DNA from: Sorangium cellulosum
GTDB taxonomy: Bacteria; Myxococcota_A; Polyangia; Polyangiales; Polyangiaceae
Direction of reading: 5' to 3'
DNA length: 64,000 nt
Assembly (NCBI RefSeq): GCF_004135735.1
Contig: NZ_CP012670.1
Location: 2,997,501 to 3,061,500 of the forward strand
Below are positions 44,319 to 53,375 of this stretch, one piece after another (the first letter of the stretch is position 1; each line of letters starts with the position of its first letter). The translations under genes and the position numbers were made by a program. The notes under the pieces were generated by a model. It saw nothing but the letters and a program-made list of their open reading frames with translations, was not told the origin of the DNA and searched no databases.

Positions 44319-46253
44319 TCAGGTCTCCGTCCGGAAGTCCTCGGCGCGCGCGCGGTCCGGGTCGGTGTCTTTCGCGCCCTGGGTCCGCGCGCCGCGCAGC
44401 CCGGCGCCGTCGCGCTGCGCGCGGTGGAGATCGGCCCCCTCGAGGCGCGCGCCGGCGAGATCCGCGCGCTCGAGGCGCGCGTGCGAGAGGTCGGCGAGGG
44501 AGAGGTCGGCCCCGGCCAGCCGCGCCTCCCGCAGATCCGCGCCGGGGAGCCTGGCCGCGACGAGCCTCGCGTCGCGCAGGTCGGCGCGGCGCAAGAGCGC
44601 CCCGTCGAGCGCCGCGTCGGAGAGATCGGCGCGCGAGAGGTCGGCGCCGTCGAGGATCGCCCGCTTCAGGTTCGCCGCGGGGGCCATAAGGCCCGCGAGC
44701 GTCGCGCCGGACAGGTCGGCGCCCTCCAGGTTGACCTGAGCGGCCTTCACCGCGCCGAGGTTCGCGCCGCGGAGGTCGGCGCCGGACAGCGTGGCGTTCG
44801 TGAGCTCGCAGCCGCGGAGGTCGACGCCCTCGCCGCGCGCGTCGCAGAGGAGGGATTGCTCGATCACCGCGCCCGCGAGCTGCAGGGTGCGCAGGTCGGC
44901 GCCGGAGAGGTCCGCGGCGAACAGCCGGGCCCGGCGGAGATCCGCGCCGGTGATCGAGGCGGTGGACAGGGAGGCCTCCGAGAGGTCGGCGCCCGAGAGG
45001 TCGGCGTTCGTGAGGTCGACGTCCGCGAGCTGCGCGCCGCGGAAGGTCGCGCCGCCGAGCGCCGCGCCGGCGAGGCAGGCGCCGGACAGGTCGGCGTCCG
45101 AGAGGTCGGCGCCCGAGAGATCCGCGTCCCGGAGATCGGCGCCGGCGAGGTCGGCGCCGGCGAGGCGCAATCCGGCCCACGAGACCGAGCTGAACACCGC
45201 CTTGCCGAGGGACACGCCCGCGAGGTCGAGGCCGCGGAGGTCGACGCCGGCGAGCCGCACGCCCTCGAGCGAGCACCCCTCGAGCTTCGCGCCCGCGAGC
45301 GAGGCGCCGTCGAGCGTCGCGCCGGCGAGGTCGGCGTTCCGGAGATCGGCGCCGGCGAGCGAGGCGCCGCCGAGATCGACGCCGCGGAGCGACGCGCCGC
45401 GGGCGCGCGTGCCCTTGAGCCGGGCGCCCCGGAGCGACGAGCCGTCGAGGACGAGGCCGTCGCAGGTGGCGCCCGCGAGGTCGGCGCGCGCGAGATCGCA
45501 CCCGACGAGGCGCGCGCCCTCGAGGGCGGTGCGGCGGAGGTCGATCGCGCCGAGCCGGGAGGCCTCGAGCTCGGCGCCCGCGAGGGAGGCCGGGGGGCCC
45601 GACGCGGAGAGGTCGAGCCCCGAGGCGCGCGCCCGCAGCAGATCGGCGCCGCCGAGGAGGAGGCCTGTCGTGGCGGCGGCGCGGAGATCGACGTCGCGGA
45701 GCGAGGCGCCGGTGAGGTCTGCGCCGGAGAGGTCGGCGCCGTCGACGGCCGCGCGGTCGAGGCGGGCGCCCTGGGCGTCGCAGCCCTGGAGGAGGGCGCG
45801 GGAGAGGACGGCGTCGAGGAGCTCGGCCTTGCGGAGGGCGGCGCGGCGGAGATCGGCCCGCTCGAGGAGCGCGCCGGAGAGCTTGGCGCCGGCGAGATCG
45901 GCGCCGGCGAGGGTCGCGGCGGTCAGGATCGCGTCGCGCAGGTCGGCGCCGGCGAGGCGGCACGCCTCGCCCGGGGGGCCGCTGAGGTCGGCGCCAGAGA
46001 GGTCGGCGTCGGTGAGATCGGCGCCTTCGAGGTTCACGTTGCGGAAGATGGCGCCGGAGAGCGTGGCGCTGGCGAGCTTCGCGCCGGAGAGGTCGGCGTC
46101 GCGAAAGAGGACGTTCGAGAGATCGGCGCCGCGGAGATCGACGCCCGGCGCGACCACGCCCGAGAGGTGGCTGCCGGCGAGCTGACCGAGCTTGCTCCGT
46201 CGCAGGAGATCTGCCGCCGTCGTGCGGGATCCGCCGTGGCTCGCGGTGCTCAT
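44319..46253 (-). CDS. Giant pentapeptide-repeat protein
   Basis: A 644-aa protein made almost entirely of A-(D/N)-L-x-x pentapeptides, from LRGADLSNVLFRDADLSGAKL to the C terminus. This predicts a right-handed quadrilateral beta-helix of about 30 coils. Neighbouring T6SS genes suggest it is part of, or cargo on, a VgrG spike, and pentapeptide proteins can also bind proteins by mimicking DNA. A short charged tail (about 25 aa, DTDPDRARAEDFRTET) ends it. No signal peptide. Downstream DUF3540 begins 2 bp after it. It is divergent from the zinc-ribbon membrane protein gene. Confidence 0.9.
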   Translation of the reverse strand: MSTASHGGSRTTAADLLRRSKLGQLAGSHLSGVVAPGVDLRGADLSNVLFRDADLSGAKLASATLSGAIFRNVNLEGADLTDADLSGADLSGPPGEACRLAGADLRDAILTAATLAGADLAGAKLSGALLERADLRRAALRKAELLDAVLSRALLQGCDAQGARLDRAAVDGADLSGADLTGASLRDVDLRAAATTGLLLGGADLLRARASGLDLSASGPPASLAGAELEASRLGAIDLRRTALEGARLVGCDLARADLAGATCDGLVLDGSSLRGARLKGTRARGASLRGVDLGGASLAGADLRNADLAGATLDGASLAGAKLEGCSLEGVRLAGVDLRGLDLAGVSLGKAVFSSVSWAGLRLAGADLAGADLRDADLSGADLSDADLSGACLAGAALGGATFRGAQLADVDLTNADLSGADLSEASLSTASITGADLRRARLFAADLSGADLRTLQLAGAVIEQSLLCDARGEGVDLRGCELTNATLSGADLRGANLGAVKAAQVNLEGADLSGATLAGLMAPAANLKRAILDGADLSRADLSDAALDGALLRRADLRDARLVAARLPGADLREARLAGADLSLADLSHARLERADLAGARLEGADLHRAQRDGAGLRGARTQGAKDTDPDRARAEDFRTET

Positions 46254-46400
46254 GATCGCGAGGAGGCTAGGGCATCGCGCGGCGCGTGTCACTGAGGTAG
46301 CGTGCGTGCTGGCGTGTGCTCGGCGGGCCGCGAGGAGCGGCGCGCCGGCGGGGGACGGGAGAGCCGGAGAGCCGGAGAGCGGGAGGAGGCGAGGGGAGCC

Positions 46401-48152
46401 ATGATCAGCGTCGCGGTGAAGGTGGAGACGGCGTGCGGCGCCTGCCGGATGCCGATGCCGGTCAACACGCTGGCGCGCGAGGCGCGCTGTCCGAGCTGCG
46501 GCAGGTCGACGGCGTTCGGCATGGACCTATGGCAGGCGCTGCTCCGTGACCCGCTCTACGAGGGGCCGAGAATGCTCCAGAACGAGGCTCGGCGGCGCTG
46601 GACCAGCAACCTCTCGGCCGCCTACACGCGGCGGGCGCCGTGTTGCCAGGGATGCGAGAAGGAGATTCCCATCGAGAGCATCCACGAGGTGCGGGAGCAG
46701 GCGATGCTCCGGTGCGAGCGGTGCGCGCAGCCGACCTGGGTGCGCGCGGTGCCCGCTGAGCTCGCGGGAGCGCTCCCGAACATCACGTATCTCGTGGGCG
46801 AGGACCCGGACCCCGCCGTTGTGGTAGCCGGGGATGCGGCCGATGCGGCGACGTTTCCTTGCCCGCAGTGCGGCTCGCCGGTGCCGTTCGACGGCGTGAA
46901 CAGAGCGTTCTCGTGCCGCTTCTGCAGCGCGAGCGTGCACGTACCGGACGACTTCGTGTACCGCGGGCGAAGGAAGGTGGCGGCGAACTGGTTCCTCTGC
47001 TTCCACCCGTCGATTGTCGACGGCGCACCGGCGGCGCAAGCTGTCGCGGCGGGGCTGTTCGACTGGGATGAGCCTCCTCTGGCGGCGGTCGACGTGGAGG
47101 GCAATCTCTACTGCGCAGCCAGGCAGGTGCACCATGTGCTCGCCGGGGATGACGTGCGGACGCAAACCGACGACGTCCTTTGGTCCATTGACCCGTCGCT
47201 GACCATCCGGTGGCTCCAGCGCAACCGCCTGAAAGCCGTGCGTCTCGTGCTATCCCCGCAGAGCACGCTCCTCGTGACGGGCTGGGGATGGCCGTCGCGA
47301 CCCTGGCTTCACTCCAGCACCGGTCACCTCGTCGGCGGAATGCGGGAGATCGACATCGATCTGCTCGATTGCAAGGACATGGCCTGCGATCGCGACGGCT
47401 CTTTGCTGATCCTGAAAGGTGGCAGGCTTCGGCGGATTACGCCCGAGGGAGTGGAGCTACCCGTATGGCCCGGAGACGCTCCGGGACGCAACACGGACGT
47501 TCGGAACCCGTGCGAGCTTCCCGATCGCCCCTTGAATACGTGTCCCGAAGGTGTGCGAGTTTATTGCGGTCCAGACGGGGCTATCTACCTCATGGACAGT
47601 AATGAGATCGCTCGCTTCGACGCCAGCGGCCGGAGAGTCTACGGCGTCAAGTTGCCCGGGGACGTCGACACTCGGTGTCATCCGCTGGGTGCTGATCTGC
47701 ACGGTAACGTCTACGTCGTCTGCCGCAGGCAGCTTGTTCGGATCGATGCAAGGGGAAGGCAAGAGCTCATCTTGGAATCGAAGCGCGACAGGCTGCCGCA
47801 GTCACCTATGAGCATCGCCGTATATCTCGATGGGTCGTTCTGGCTCTTCGGTACGAACGGTCGTGCCTGGAAATTCGACCAGGGAGGCGCGCTGGTCTTC
47901 GCCAGTGAGAAGGAGCCCAGGCCCAGGAAACCGACCAGAGATGAGGTCAGGCAACGGGGCATAGAGCAGGAAGACCAGCGGTGTATGGCGCAGGTGCTCG
48001 CACGGCATCATGAGGAGCGGCGGTTGCAAGAGGAGAGAGATGAGGTCGAATTCAGAAGACGACGGCGTGTCGCGCTCCTCCTCCTCGCAGCATGTGCGCT
48101 CTTCCTGCTCGCCCTATTTGTGCCTATCTTGTGGCGCAGTTTGCAACCATAG
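46401..48152 (+). CDS. Zinc-ribbon, beta-propeller-like, tail-anchored protein
   Basis: A 583-aa protein with four CxxC-type pairs in the first 210 residues (CGACR with CPSCG, CQGCE with CERCA, CPQCG with CRFCS), forming three zinc ribbons. A region of about 300 aa follows with repeats like AAVDVEGNLYC, LGADLHGNVYVVCRRQLVRIDARG and AVYLDGSFWLFGTNG that read as NHL/propeller blades. A Glu/Arg-rich coiled coil then leads to a C-terminal transmembrane helix (VALLLLAACALFLLALFVPILW). No signal peptide, so the ribbons face the cytoplasm. It is convergent with vgrG (11 bp between stops). Its 3' half is less GC-rich than its 5' half. Family unknown to me. Confidence 0.75.
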   Translation: MISVAVKVETACGACRMPMPVNTLAREARCPSCGRSTAFGMDLWQALLRDPLYEGPRMLQNEARRRWTSNLSAAYTRRAPCCQGCEKEIPIESIHEVREQAMLRCERCAQPTWVRAVPAELAGALPNITYLVGEDPDPAVVVAGDAADAATFPCPQCGSPVPFDGVNRAFSCRFCSASVHVPDDFVYRGRRKVAANWFLCFHPSIVDGAPAAQAVAAGLFDWDEPPLAAVDVEGNLYCAARQVHHVLAGDDVRTQTDDVLWSIDPSLTIRWLQRNRLKAVRLVLSPQSTLLVTGWGWPSRPWLHSSTGHLVGGMREIDIDLLDCKDMACDRDGSLLILKGGRLRRITPEGVELPVWPGDAPGRNTDVRNPCELPDRPLNTCPEGVRVYCGPDGAIYLMDSNEIARFDASGRRVYGVKLPGDVDTRCHPLGADLHGNVYVVCRRQLVRIDARGRQELILESKRDRLPQSPMSIAVYLDGSFWLFGTNGRAWKFDQGGALVFASEKEPRPRKPTRDEVRQRGIEQEDQRCMAQVLARHHEERRLQEERDEVEFRRRRRVALLLLAACALFLLALFVPILWRSLQP

Positions 48153-48163
48153 AAGGTGCAGGG

Positions 48164-51094
48164 TCACCCGAGATCGATCCGGGCTCCCCTGAGCCTTACC
48201 GCGCCGGACCCGCACGCGACTTGCGCCCCGCCGCCTTTGAGCTCAGCGCCACCGACCTTCACCGTGCACGTCGAGCTGCCCTTGACGATGCTCGCATCCT
48301 TCGCTGACACTCTGAGGCCGCTTCCCTCGTCTCCAACTTCCACGTTGTTGGACTTCGCTGTCATTCCCCAGCCGCCACCTTTCACAGCCGCGACTGAGCC
48401 GGTTATACTGACGTCGCTTGAGGCGGAGATGGTCATGTTGCGGGCGGCGTTGCTGGTCAATGAGCCGCGGCACTGGATCTCCAGATCAGCTCCGGCCTTG
48501 AGGCGCATCATCTGGCTTGCCTGCGCGAGTAGCGAGCCTTTGGTCTGCATCGCGAGCCTTGAGCCGGACACGATCCTCATCGCGGCGCTGTTCCTGATGT
48601 TCATGGCTCCCTTGCTCGTGATCTTCATCATTCCATCCGAGAGCAGATCCACGAGTGCCTTGGCCGTGACGAGGGCATTGACCCTTCCGGCGATTTCGAC
48701 AGACCCAGAGGACTTGAGCACGGCGGCAGCTTTTCCGGCAACGATGGCCTGCACTCCTGATAACGTCGCAGTGGTCCCGCCGCCGACGAACGCGTCGATA
48801 AGCCCCACGACGGCTGAAGTTGCTGCGGCTGAATTCAGGTTGATAGGGCTTCCAGGGATGGGGACAGGGGAGGGGATCCGTCCCGTCCCAGCGGGGCCCG
48901 AAGCCGCGGCAGCCATTCCTTTCGCGATTGTGACATTGGAGTTCTCTACATTTCGTTGTGCAATCTTGGCTGCCGAGCTGTAGAGATTGCGCAGCCCTTT
49001 CAGGCCGGCGTTGACCCCCTTGCCCGTTTCAATCCAGTCCGCGCGCTCTCGCCACGCGATCGCACCCTCGCCCTCCGTGTTGCTCTTTTTGTGCGCTTCG
49101 GCTACATCTTTCGCCCACTTCGCATCTTCAGCCGCGTTCTGGACTCGCTGGGTGAGCTCGGGGGACCATGCTTCCCACTCCTCACGTGTCATCGGTCGCT
49201 TTGTGCCATCCGGCTGCTTGACCTGAGGCTTTACCACCCGATTGAACTGGTTCCATTTGTTGGTTCGCCACTGCTCAAGCTCGTCGGCACGTGCCTGCGC
49301 CTCGACGGCCTCCTCCTCCAGCAACGCTTGCTCCTTGGCGTACCATTTCTTGTTGACGTCGACGATGCTCTTGGCCACATCCAGCACGCCGTCCAACAGC
49401 TTGTGCCCTTTATCCCCCGTGAGCGCATCCATGATGCTCGAAGCTCCGGCATGATTGACGATGTTCGCGGAAGCCAGAATGGAAGCGACCTCGGACACGA
49501 CCGTGCTCACGGACGTGAGCGTGCTCACGCCTGCGTTCGCCACCGCGGTGTAGGCCTCGCTCGTCGTGATCGCCGCCCCGGCCTCGGGCGTGTTCGGTGA
49601 GCCGAGCTGGAACGACGCTCCCCCGAACGGCGTGGACAGCTTGATACGCTCCTCGCCCTCGGTGTCGTCGAGGTTGATCTCGTTGTTCCCGCCGGTCCGG
49701 ATGACATTTCGCCGGGAGTTCTTCGCGTCGACCGTGCTCGGCGTGTGCGGGTTCGGGACCGCCCCGGTGATGATCGGCCGGTCCGGATCGCCGTCGATGC
49801 ACGTGAGGATGACCTCCACGCCGCTCCGGAGCGGGAAGTGGAACCCGTAACCCGCCCCCGCGTGCGGCTGGGCCATGCGGACGAGCCGCGAGGCCTTGCC
49901 ATCCTCGGCGCTGCTCGTGTCGAACAGGAAGCGCACCCGGTAGCGGCCCGCCTCGTCGACCTCCGCGTACTGGCCCTTGGCGGCGGCGTCGATGACCCCC
50001 GTGATGGCGCCGTGCACCCGGGGCTTGGGCGTGACGCGCGGCGGCCGGTAGGTCGTCGCGAACGGGATCGCCCGGAACTCGTTGGTATAAGCGTGCTCCT
50101 CGCCCCGGCCCGTGTTGAGGGTCGCCTGCTGCAACCGGTGGCGCACCTCGACGAGCAGGAGCTCGACGTCGCCGCGCGGGTGCCCCTCCAGCATGAACCG
50201 CGCCCCTGCGCCGAGGGCCTGCACGTCGCTCGCCCCCTCGAACACCTTGCGCCCCGCGCGCAGCTCCTCGGCGCGGATGACCGCGATCCGCTCGCCCTCG
50301 TCGGGCGTCTTGAAGTGCGCGCCGTACTCGACGATATCGCCGCCGGCCGCGTCCGAGACCGTCGCGGCTGCCATCAAGGGCACGTGCGGCGTCCGGTAGT
50401 TGTAGTCCTTGACCACGTAGCGGCTCGGCACCGTGCGCGTCGTGCCCTCCAGCCGGTGGACGCCCATCGGCTCGCCCCGAGGGTAGAACTGCTCGCGCCC
50501 GCCGCCTTCGATCGGCTGAAAGCCGCTGTTGGCGTCGGAGAAGACGATGACGTCGCGGCCGTCCCGGTGCTCGAAGAAGAAGGAGATGCCGAGGTGCTCT
50601 GCCAGGCGCGAGGCGAACTGGAGGTCGGTCTCCCTGTACTGCACCACGTACTCGCGGGGCGGGTACGACGCGACGAGGCGCAGCTCGAAGTCGTCGCCCT
50701 CGTGCAGCCCCGCGCGCTCGAGCTTCTTCTTGAGGATCTCCGGGACCGAGAGGTCCATGAAGATCTCCGACGTCTCGGTGAGCGTCATCCGGAAGGCGCG
50801 CGGCACGAACGTGAGCGTGTAGGCCATGTGCAGCGTCTCGGTGTGGAGCGCGTCGCGCACGACGGAGACGACCCCGAAGAGCCGCCGCACCTCGCGGTCG
50901 CCCCGGCAAAACACGAGCGCGGCGGGCTCGGCGAGCAGCGCCTCCTCGTCGAGCCCCTCCGGGCTCTTGCACACGACGTGGAGCTGGAACTCGAAGAGCT
51001 GCGAGATGACCTCGCGCCCTTCGAGCTCGTACAGCGCGACCGCGTCGGCGGGGAAGGCGCGTGACTCCAGGCGAGCAGACAGGATGTCTTTCAT
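48164..51094 (-). CDS. vgrG: VgrG (TssI) spike protein with long C-terminal extension
   Basis: A 976-aa T6SS spike protein. Residues 1 to about 500 form the gp27/gp5-like core: VALYELEGREVISQLFEFQL near the N terminus, QYRETDLQFASRLAEHLGISFFFEH, VDEAGRYRVRFLFD and the LTCIDGDPDRPIITGAVPNPHTPS OB-fold end. After a strand segment (NNEINLDDTEGEERIKLSTPFG) a helical insert follows (about 540-730, with the coiled coil KWYAKEQALLEEEAVEAQARADELEQW), then a second beta-needle of short K/S/G strands to the end. The insert and tail lie in DNA poorer in GC than the core. A GAGGG site precedes ATG 51094. Confidence 0.93.
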   Translation of the reverse strand: MKDILSARLESRAFPADAVALYELEGREVISQLFEFQLHVVCKSPEGLDEEALLAEPAALVFCRGDREVRRLFGVVSVVRDALHTETLHMAYTLTFVPRAFRMTLTETSEIFMDLSVPEILKKKLERAGLHEGDDFELRLVASYPPREYVVQYRETDLQFASRLAEHLGISFFFEHRDGRDVIVFSDANSGFQPIEGGGREQFYPRGEPMGVHRLEGTTRTVPSRYVVKDYNYRTPHVPLMAAATVSDAAGGDIVEYGAHFKTPDEGERIAVIRAEELRAGRKVFEGASDVQALGAGARFMLEGHPRGDVELLLVEVRHRLQQATLNTGRGEEHAYTNEFRAIPFATTYRPPRVTPKPRVHGAITGVIDAAAKGQYAEVDEAGRYRVRFLFDTSSAEDGKASRLVRMAQPHAGAGYGFHFPLRSGVEVILTCIDGDPDRPIITGAVPNPHTPSTVDAKNSRRNVIRTGGNNEINLDDTEGEERIKLSTPFGGASFQLGSPNTPEAGAAITTSEAYTAVANAGVSTLTSVSTVVSEVASILASANIVNHAGASSIMDALTGDKGHKLLDGVLDVAKSIVDVNKKWYAKEQALLEEEAVEAQARADELEQWRTNKWNQFNRVVKPQVKQPDGTKRPMTREEWEAWSPELTQRVQNAAEDAKWAKDVAEAHKKSNTEGEGAIAWRERADWIETGKGVNAGLKGLRNLYSSAAKIAQRNVENSNVTIAKGMAAAASGPAGTGRIPSPVPIPGSPINLNSAAATSAVVGLIDAFVGGGTTATLSGVQAIVAGKAAAVLKSSGSVEIAGRVNALVTAKALVDLLSDGMMKITSKGAMNIRNSAAMRIVSGSRLAMQTKGSLLAQASQMMRLKAGADLEIQCRGSLTSNAARNMTISASSDVSITGSVAAVKGGGWGMTAKSNNVEVGDEGSGLRVSAKDASIVKGSSTCTVKVGGAELKGGGAQVACGSGAVRLRGARIDLG

Positions 51095-51712
51095 GGGCGT
51101 CCCTCGGGTGAGAAGACGCCATCATCGCCCAGGCGCGCGGCCTGGTTCAATGAATTTTCCGGAGGCCGATCCGGGCGAGCTCGCCCGCCCACGAGGTGAG
51201 CTGCGGAGGCCCGCGGCGCGGAGCGACCGCCGTCGCCCGTCCGTGCGGTCGAGTCTCGGCTTGCGGTGAGTGCGCGAGAGCTCCCGATGGACTCCATGGA
51301 GTCCGGCCGGAAGCGCTCCGGCGGGTTCCTTGGAATTCATCAGGCAGGTTGGAATGCGAAGGACACGCCTCCTTGTGGTGTATGCTGTTCATCGCTGCCG
51401 AGTGTGGCTGTGTGGAAATTGTGCGTCTGGGTGATAGTGCAGCGGCCGCGCGCCTGTGTGATCAAACGCCGAAGTCACGGGAATATCTGGGGGATCTGGT
51501 GTATCAGCGACGGCGTGCGGTGCGCTGCTCACTCACGATCTCAAGGAGCACAGGTCTGCATGGCGACAAGATACGGTCTCTCTGACAATCCCTCACGCAT
51601 GCGCCAGTGGGGCAGCATGCGAAGCGCCTGGGCGGAACATCGCGGGGCAGGGGGGTCCCCTCGACCCCTCACCGTGGCTCGACCGGGAGGCGCCGGCGCT
51701 CGGGGACGGTCC
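51095..51712. other. Intergenic, upstream of vgrG and the GH30 gene
   Basis: A 618-bp divergent region. The part from about 51330 to 51600 is less GC-rich than the flanks and has several short open frames, none with a motif or a credible start. Promoters for vgrG (leftward) and the GH30 gene (rightward) should lie here, but no consensus pair is convincing. Confidence 0.4.
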
Positions 51713-53353
51713 ATGAGGACCGGGACCTCGAGGACCTCGGCCATCCTCGCGGTCGCCGTGGCCCTCGTCTCGGGCTGCGGCCATGACGCGGCAGCTCCCT
51801 CGGACGGGGCCACGTCGAGCGGTGGAAGCGGCGGCGCGCTCCCGAGCGGGGCAGGAGGAGGCGGGGCAGGCGGAGGGGTGGGCTCGGGAGGGGCACCGCC
51901 TGGATCCGGTGGGGTAGGGGCGGCGGGCGCGGGAGGCAGCACGGGGTCGAGCAGCGGCGGCGCGCCGGGCGGGAGCGGGGGCTCGCCGAGCGAGCCTCGC
52001 CCCACGGTGATCGCCGCTCCGGGAACGGCGCTCGTCAGGATCGACACGAACGTGCGGCACCAGTCGTTCGAGGGCTGGGGCACGAGCCTGTGCTGGTGGG
52101 CCCATCACGTGGGCGGATGGGAGGAAGCCAGGCGCAATGCCGTGGTCGAGGCGGTCGTCGATCCGGTGGATGGCCTCGGCTACAACGTCTTCCGCTACAA
52201 CATCGGCGGCGGGGAGAACCCGTCCCACGAGCACATGAAGCAGCATCGCGAGATGCCGGGGTTCCAGCGCGCCGACGGGACCTTCACGTGGGAGAGCGAC
52301 GCCAATCAGCGCGCCATCCTGTTGCGCATCGCAGAGCGCGGGACGGCGCTGATCTTCGAGGCGTTCTCCAACTCTCCGCCCTACTGGATGACGCACAGCG
52401 GCTGCGCCTCGGGCAGCAGCGACGGCGGAGACAACCTCAAGGCCGAGTACTACGACGATTTCGCCCACTACCTCACGGAGGTCGTCCGTCACTATAGGGA
52501 TGAGCACGGGATCGTCTTTCGCACGCTGGAGCCGCTGAACGAGCCTCACGCCAGCTGGTGGAAATCGAACGGCTCCCAGGAAGGCTGCCACTTCGACCGG
52601 GCGAGTCAGGAGAAGATCATCCAGGAGGTGGCCGGACAGCTCGCCAGCAAGGGCCTCGACGGAACGGTGGTCAGCGCCTCGGACGAGAACAGCATGGATG
52701 ATGCCCTCCGGAACATCGACGCCTTCGGCCCGGCGACGCTCGCCGCCTTCGAGCAGATCAACGTCCACTCCTACGCCGGAAGCAAGCGCAAGGAGCTCCG
52801 GCGGCTGGCGACCGAGCTCGGCAAGCGGCTCTGGCAATCGGAGTCGGGGCCGCTCGGGCAGGACATCAGCGACGACACGGACGCGGCGCTGTTCATGGCG
52901 GAGCGCATCATCAAGGATCTGCGTGAGCTGAAGCCGGAGGCCTGGGTGGACTGGCAGTCGGGCGATCCGTCGCGAAGCTGGGCGAGCTTCACGCTGGATG
53001 ACCGCGAGCAGTCCTACGCCCCCATCAAGCGCTTTTACATGCATGCCGGCTTCAGCCGCTACATCCGGCCCGGCGCGACGTTCGTCGAGGTCGACAGCGA
53101 GGACATGGTGGCCGCGGTCAGCGCCGATGGAAGCTATCTCACGCTCGTGGCCCGCAACGGCGATCGCAACGCGAGCCGCGGCTACACGCTCGATCTCACC
53201 CGGCTCCCCACGGTCGGCCCCGCGGCGGAGGGGCACCGCACCTCGCGCACGGAGGACCTCGCGCGGCTCCCCGATATGGCGATCGAGGACTATCGCCTGG
53301 TGGTCACGATCCCGGCCTATTCCATCACCACCTTCGTCATCCCGATGCCCTGA
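51713..53353 (+). CDS. GH30-family glycanase lipoprotein
   Basis: A 546-aa exported lipoprotein (leader MRTGTSRTSAILAVAVALVS then GC) with a long Gly/Ser/Ala linker before the catalytic domain. The domain is a GH30-type (beta/alpha)8 barrel: FEGWGTSLCWWAHHVGGW, FEAFSNSPPYWMTHSGC, acid/base E277 in LEPLNEPH and nucleophile E377 in WQSESGPLG, then a beta side domain. The pattern around SNSPPYWMTHSG and WWKSNGSQEGCHF recalls GH30 endo-beta-1,6-galactanases, while glucuronoxylanases are an alternative. It starts a pair with the CE15 gene, 22 bp away. Confidence 0.85.
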   Translation: MRTGTSRTSAILAVAVALVSGCGHDAAAPSDGATSSGGSGGALPSGAGGGGAGGGVGSGGAPPGSGGVGAAGAGGSTGSSSGGAPGGSGGSPSEPRPTVIAAPGTALVRIDTNVRHQSFEGWGTSLCWWAHHVGGWEEARRNAVVEAVVDPVDGLGYNVFRYNIGGGENPSHEHMKQHREMPGFQRADGTFTWESDANQRAILLRIAERGTALIFEAFSNSPPYWMTHSGCASGSSDGGDNLKAEYYDDFAHYLTEVVRHYRDEHGIVFRTLEPLNEPHASWWKSNGSQEGCHFDRASQEKIIQEVAGQLASKGLDGTVVSASDENSMDDALRNIDAFGPATLAAFEQINVHSYAGSKRKELRRLATELGKRLWQSESGPLGQDISDDTDAALFMAERIIKDLRELKPEAWVDWQSGDPSRSWASFTLDDREQSYAPIKRFYMHAGFSRYIRPGATFVEVDSEDMVAAVSADGSYLTLVARNGDRNASRGYTLDLTRLPTVGPAAEGHRTSRTEDLARLPDMAIEDYRLVVTIPAYSITTFVIPMP

Positions 53354-53375
53354 TTTCTCCCCTGGAGCGACGTTC

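Noticed and set aside
44424..46295. 623-codon plus-strand frame opposite the pentapeptide gene
   Set aside because: Its regular EVGAREVGA-like repeat is just the complement of the pentapeptide repeat.
51196..51585. 129-codon frame upstream of the GH30 gene
   Set aside because: No motif, no ribosome site, and overlapping frames of similar length; composition alone is not evidence.
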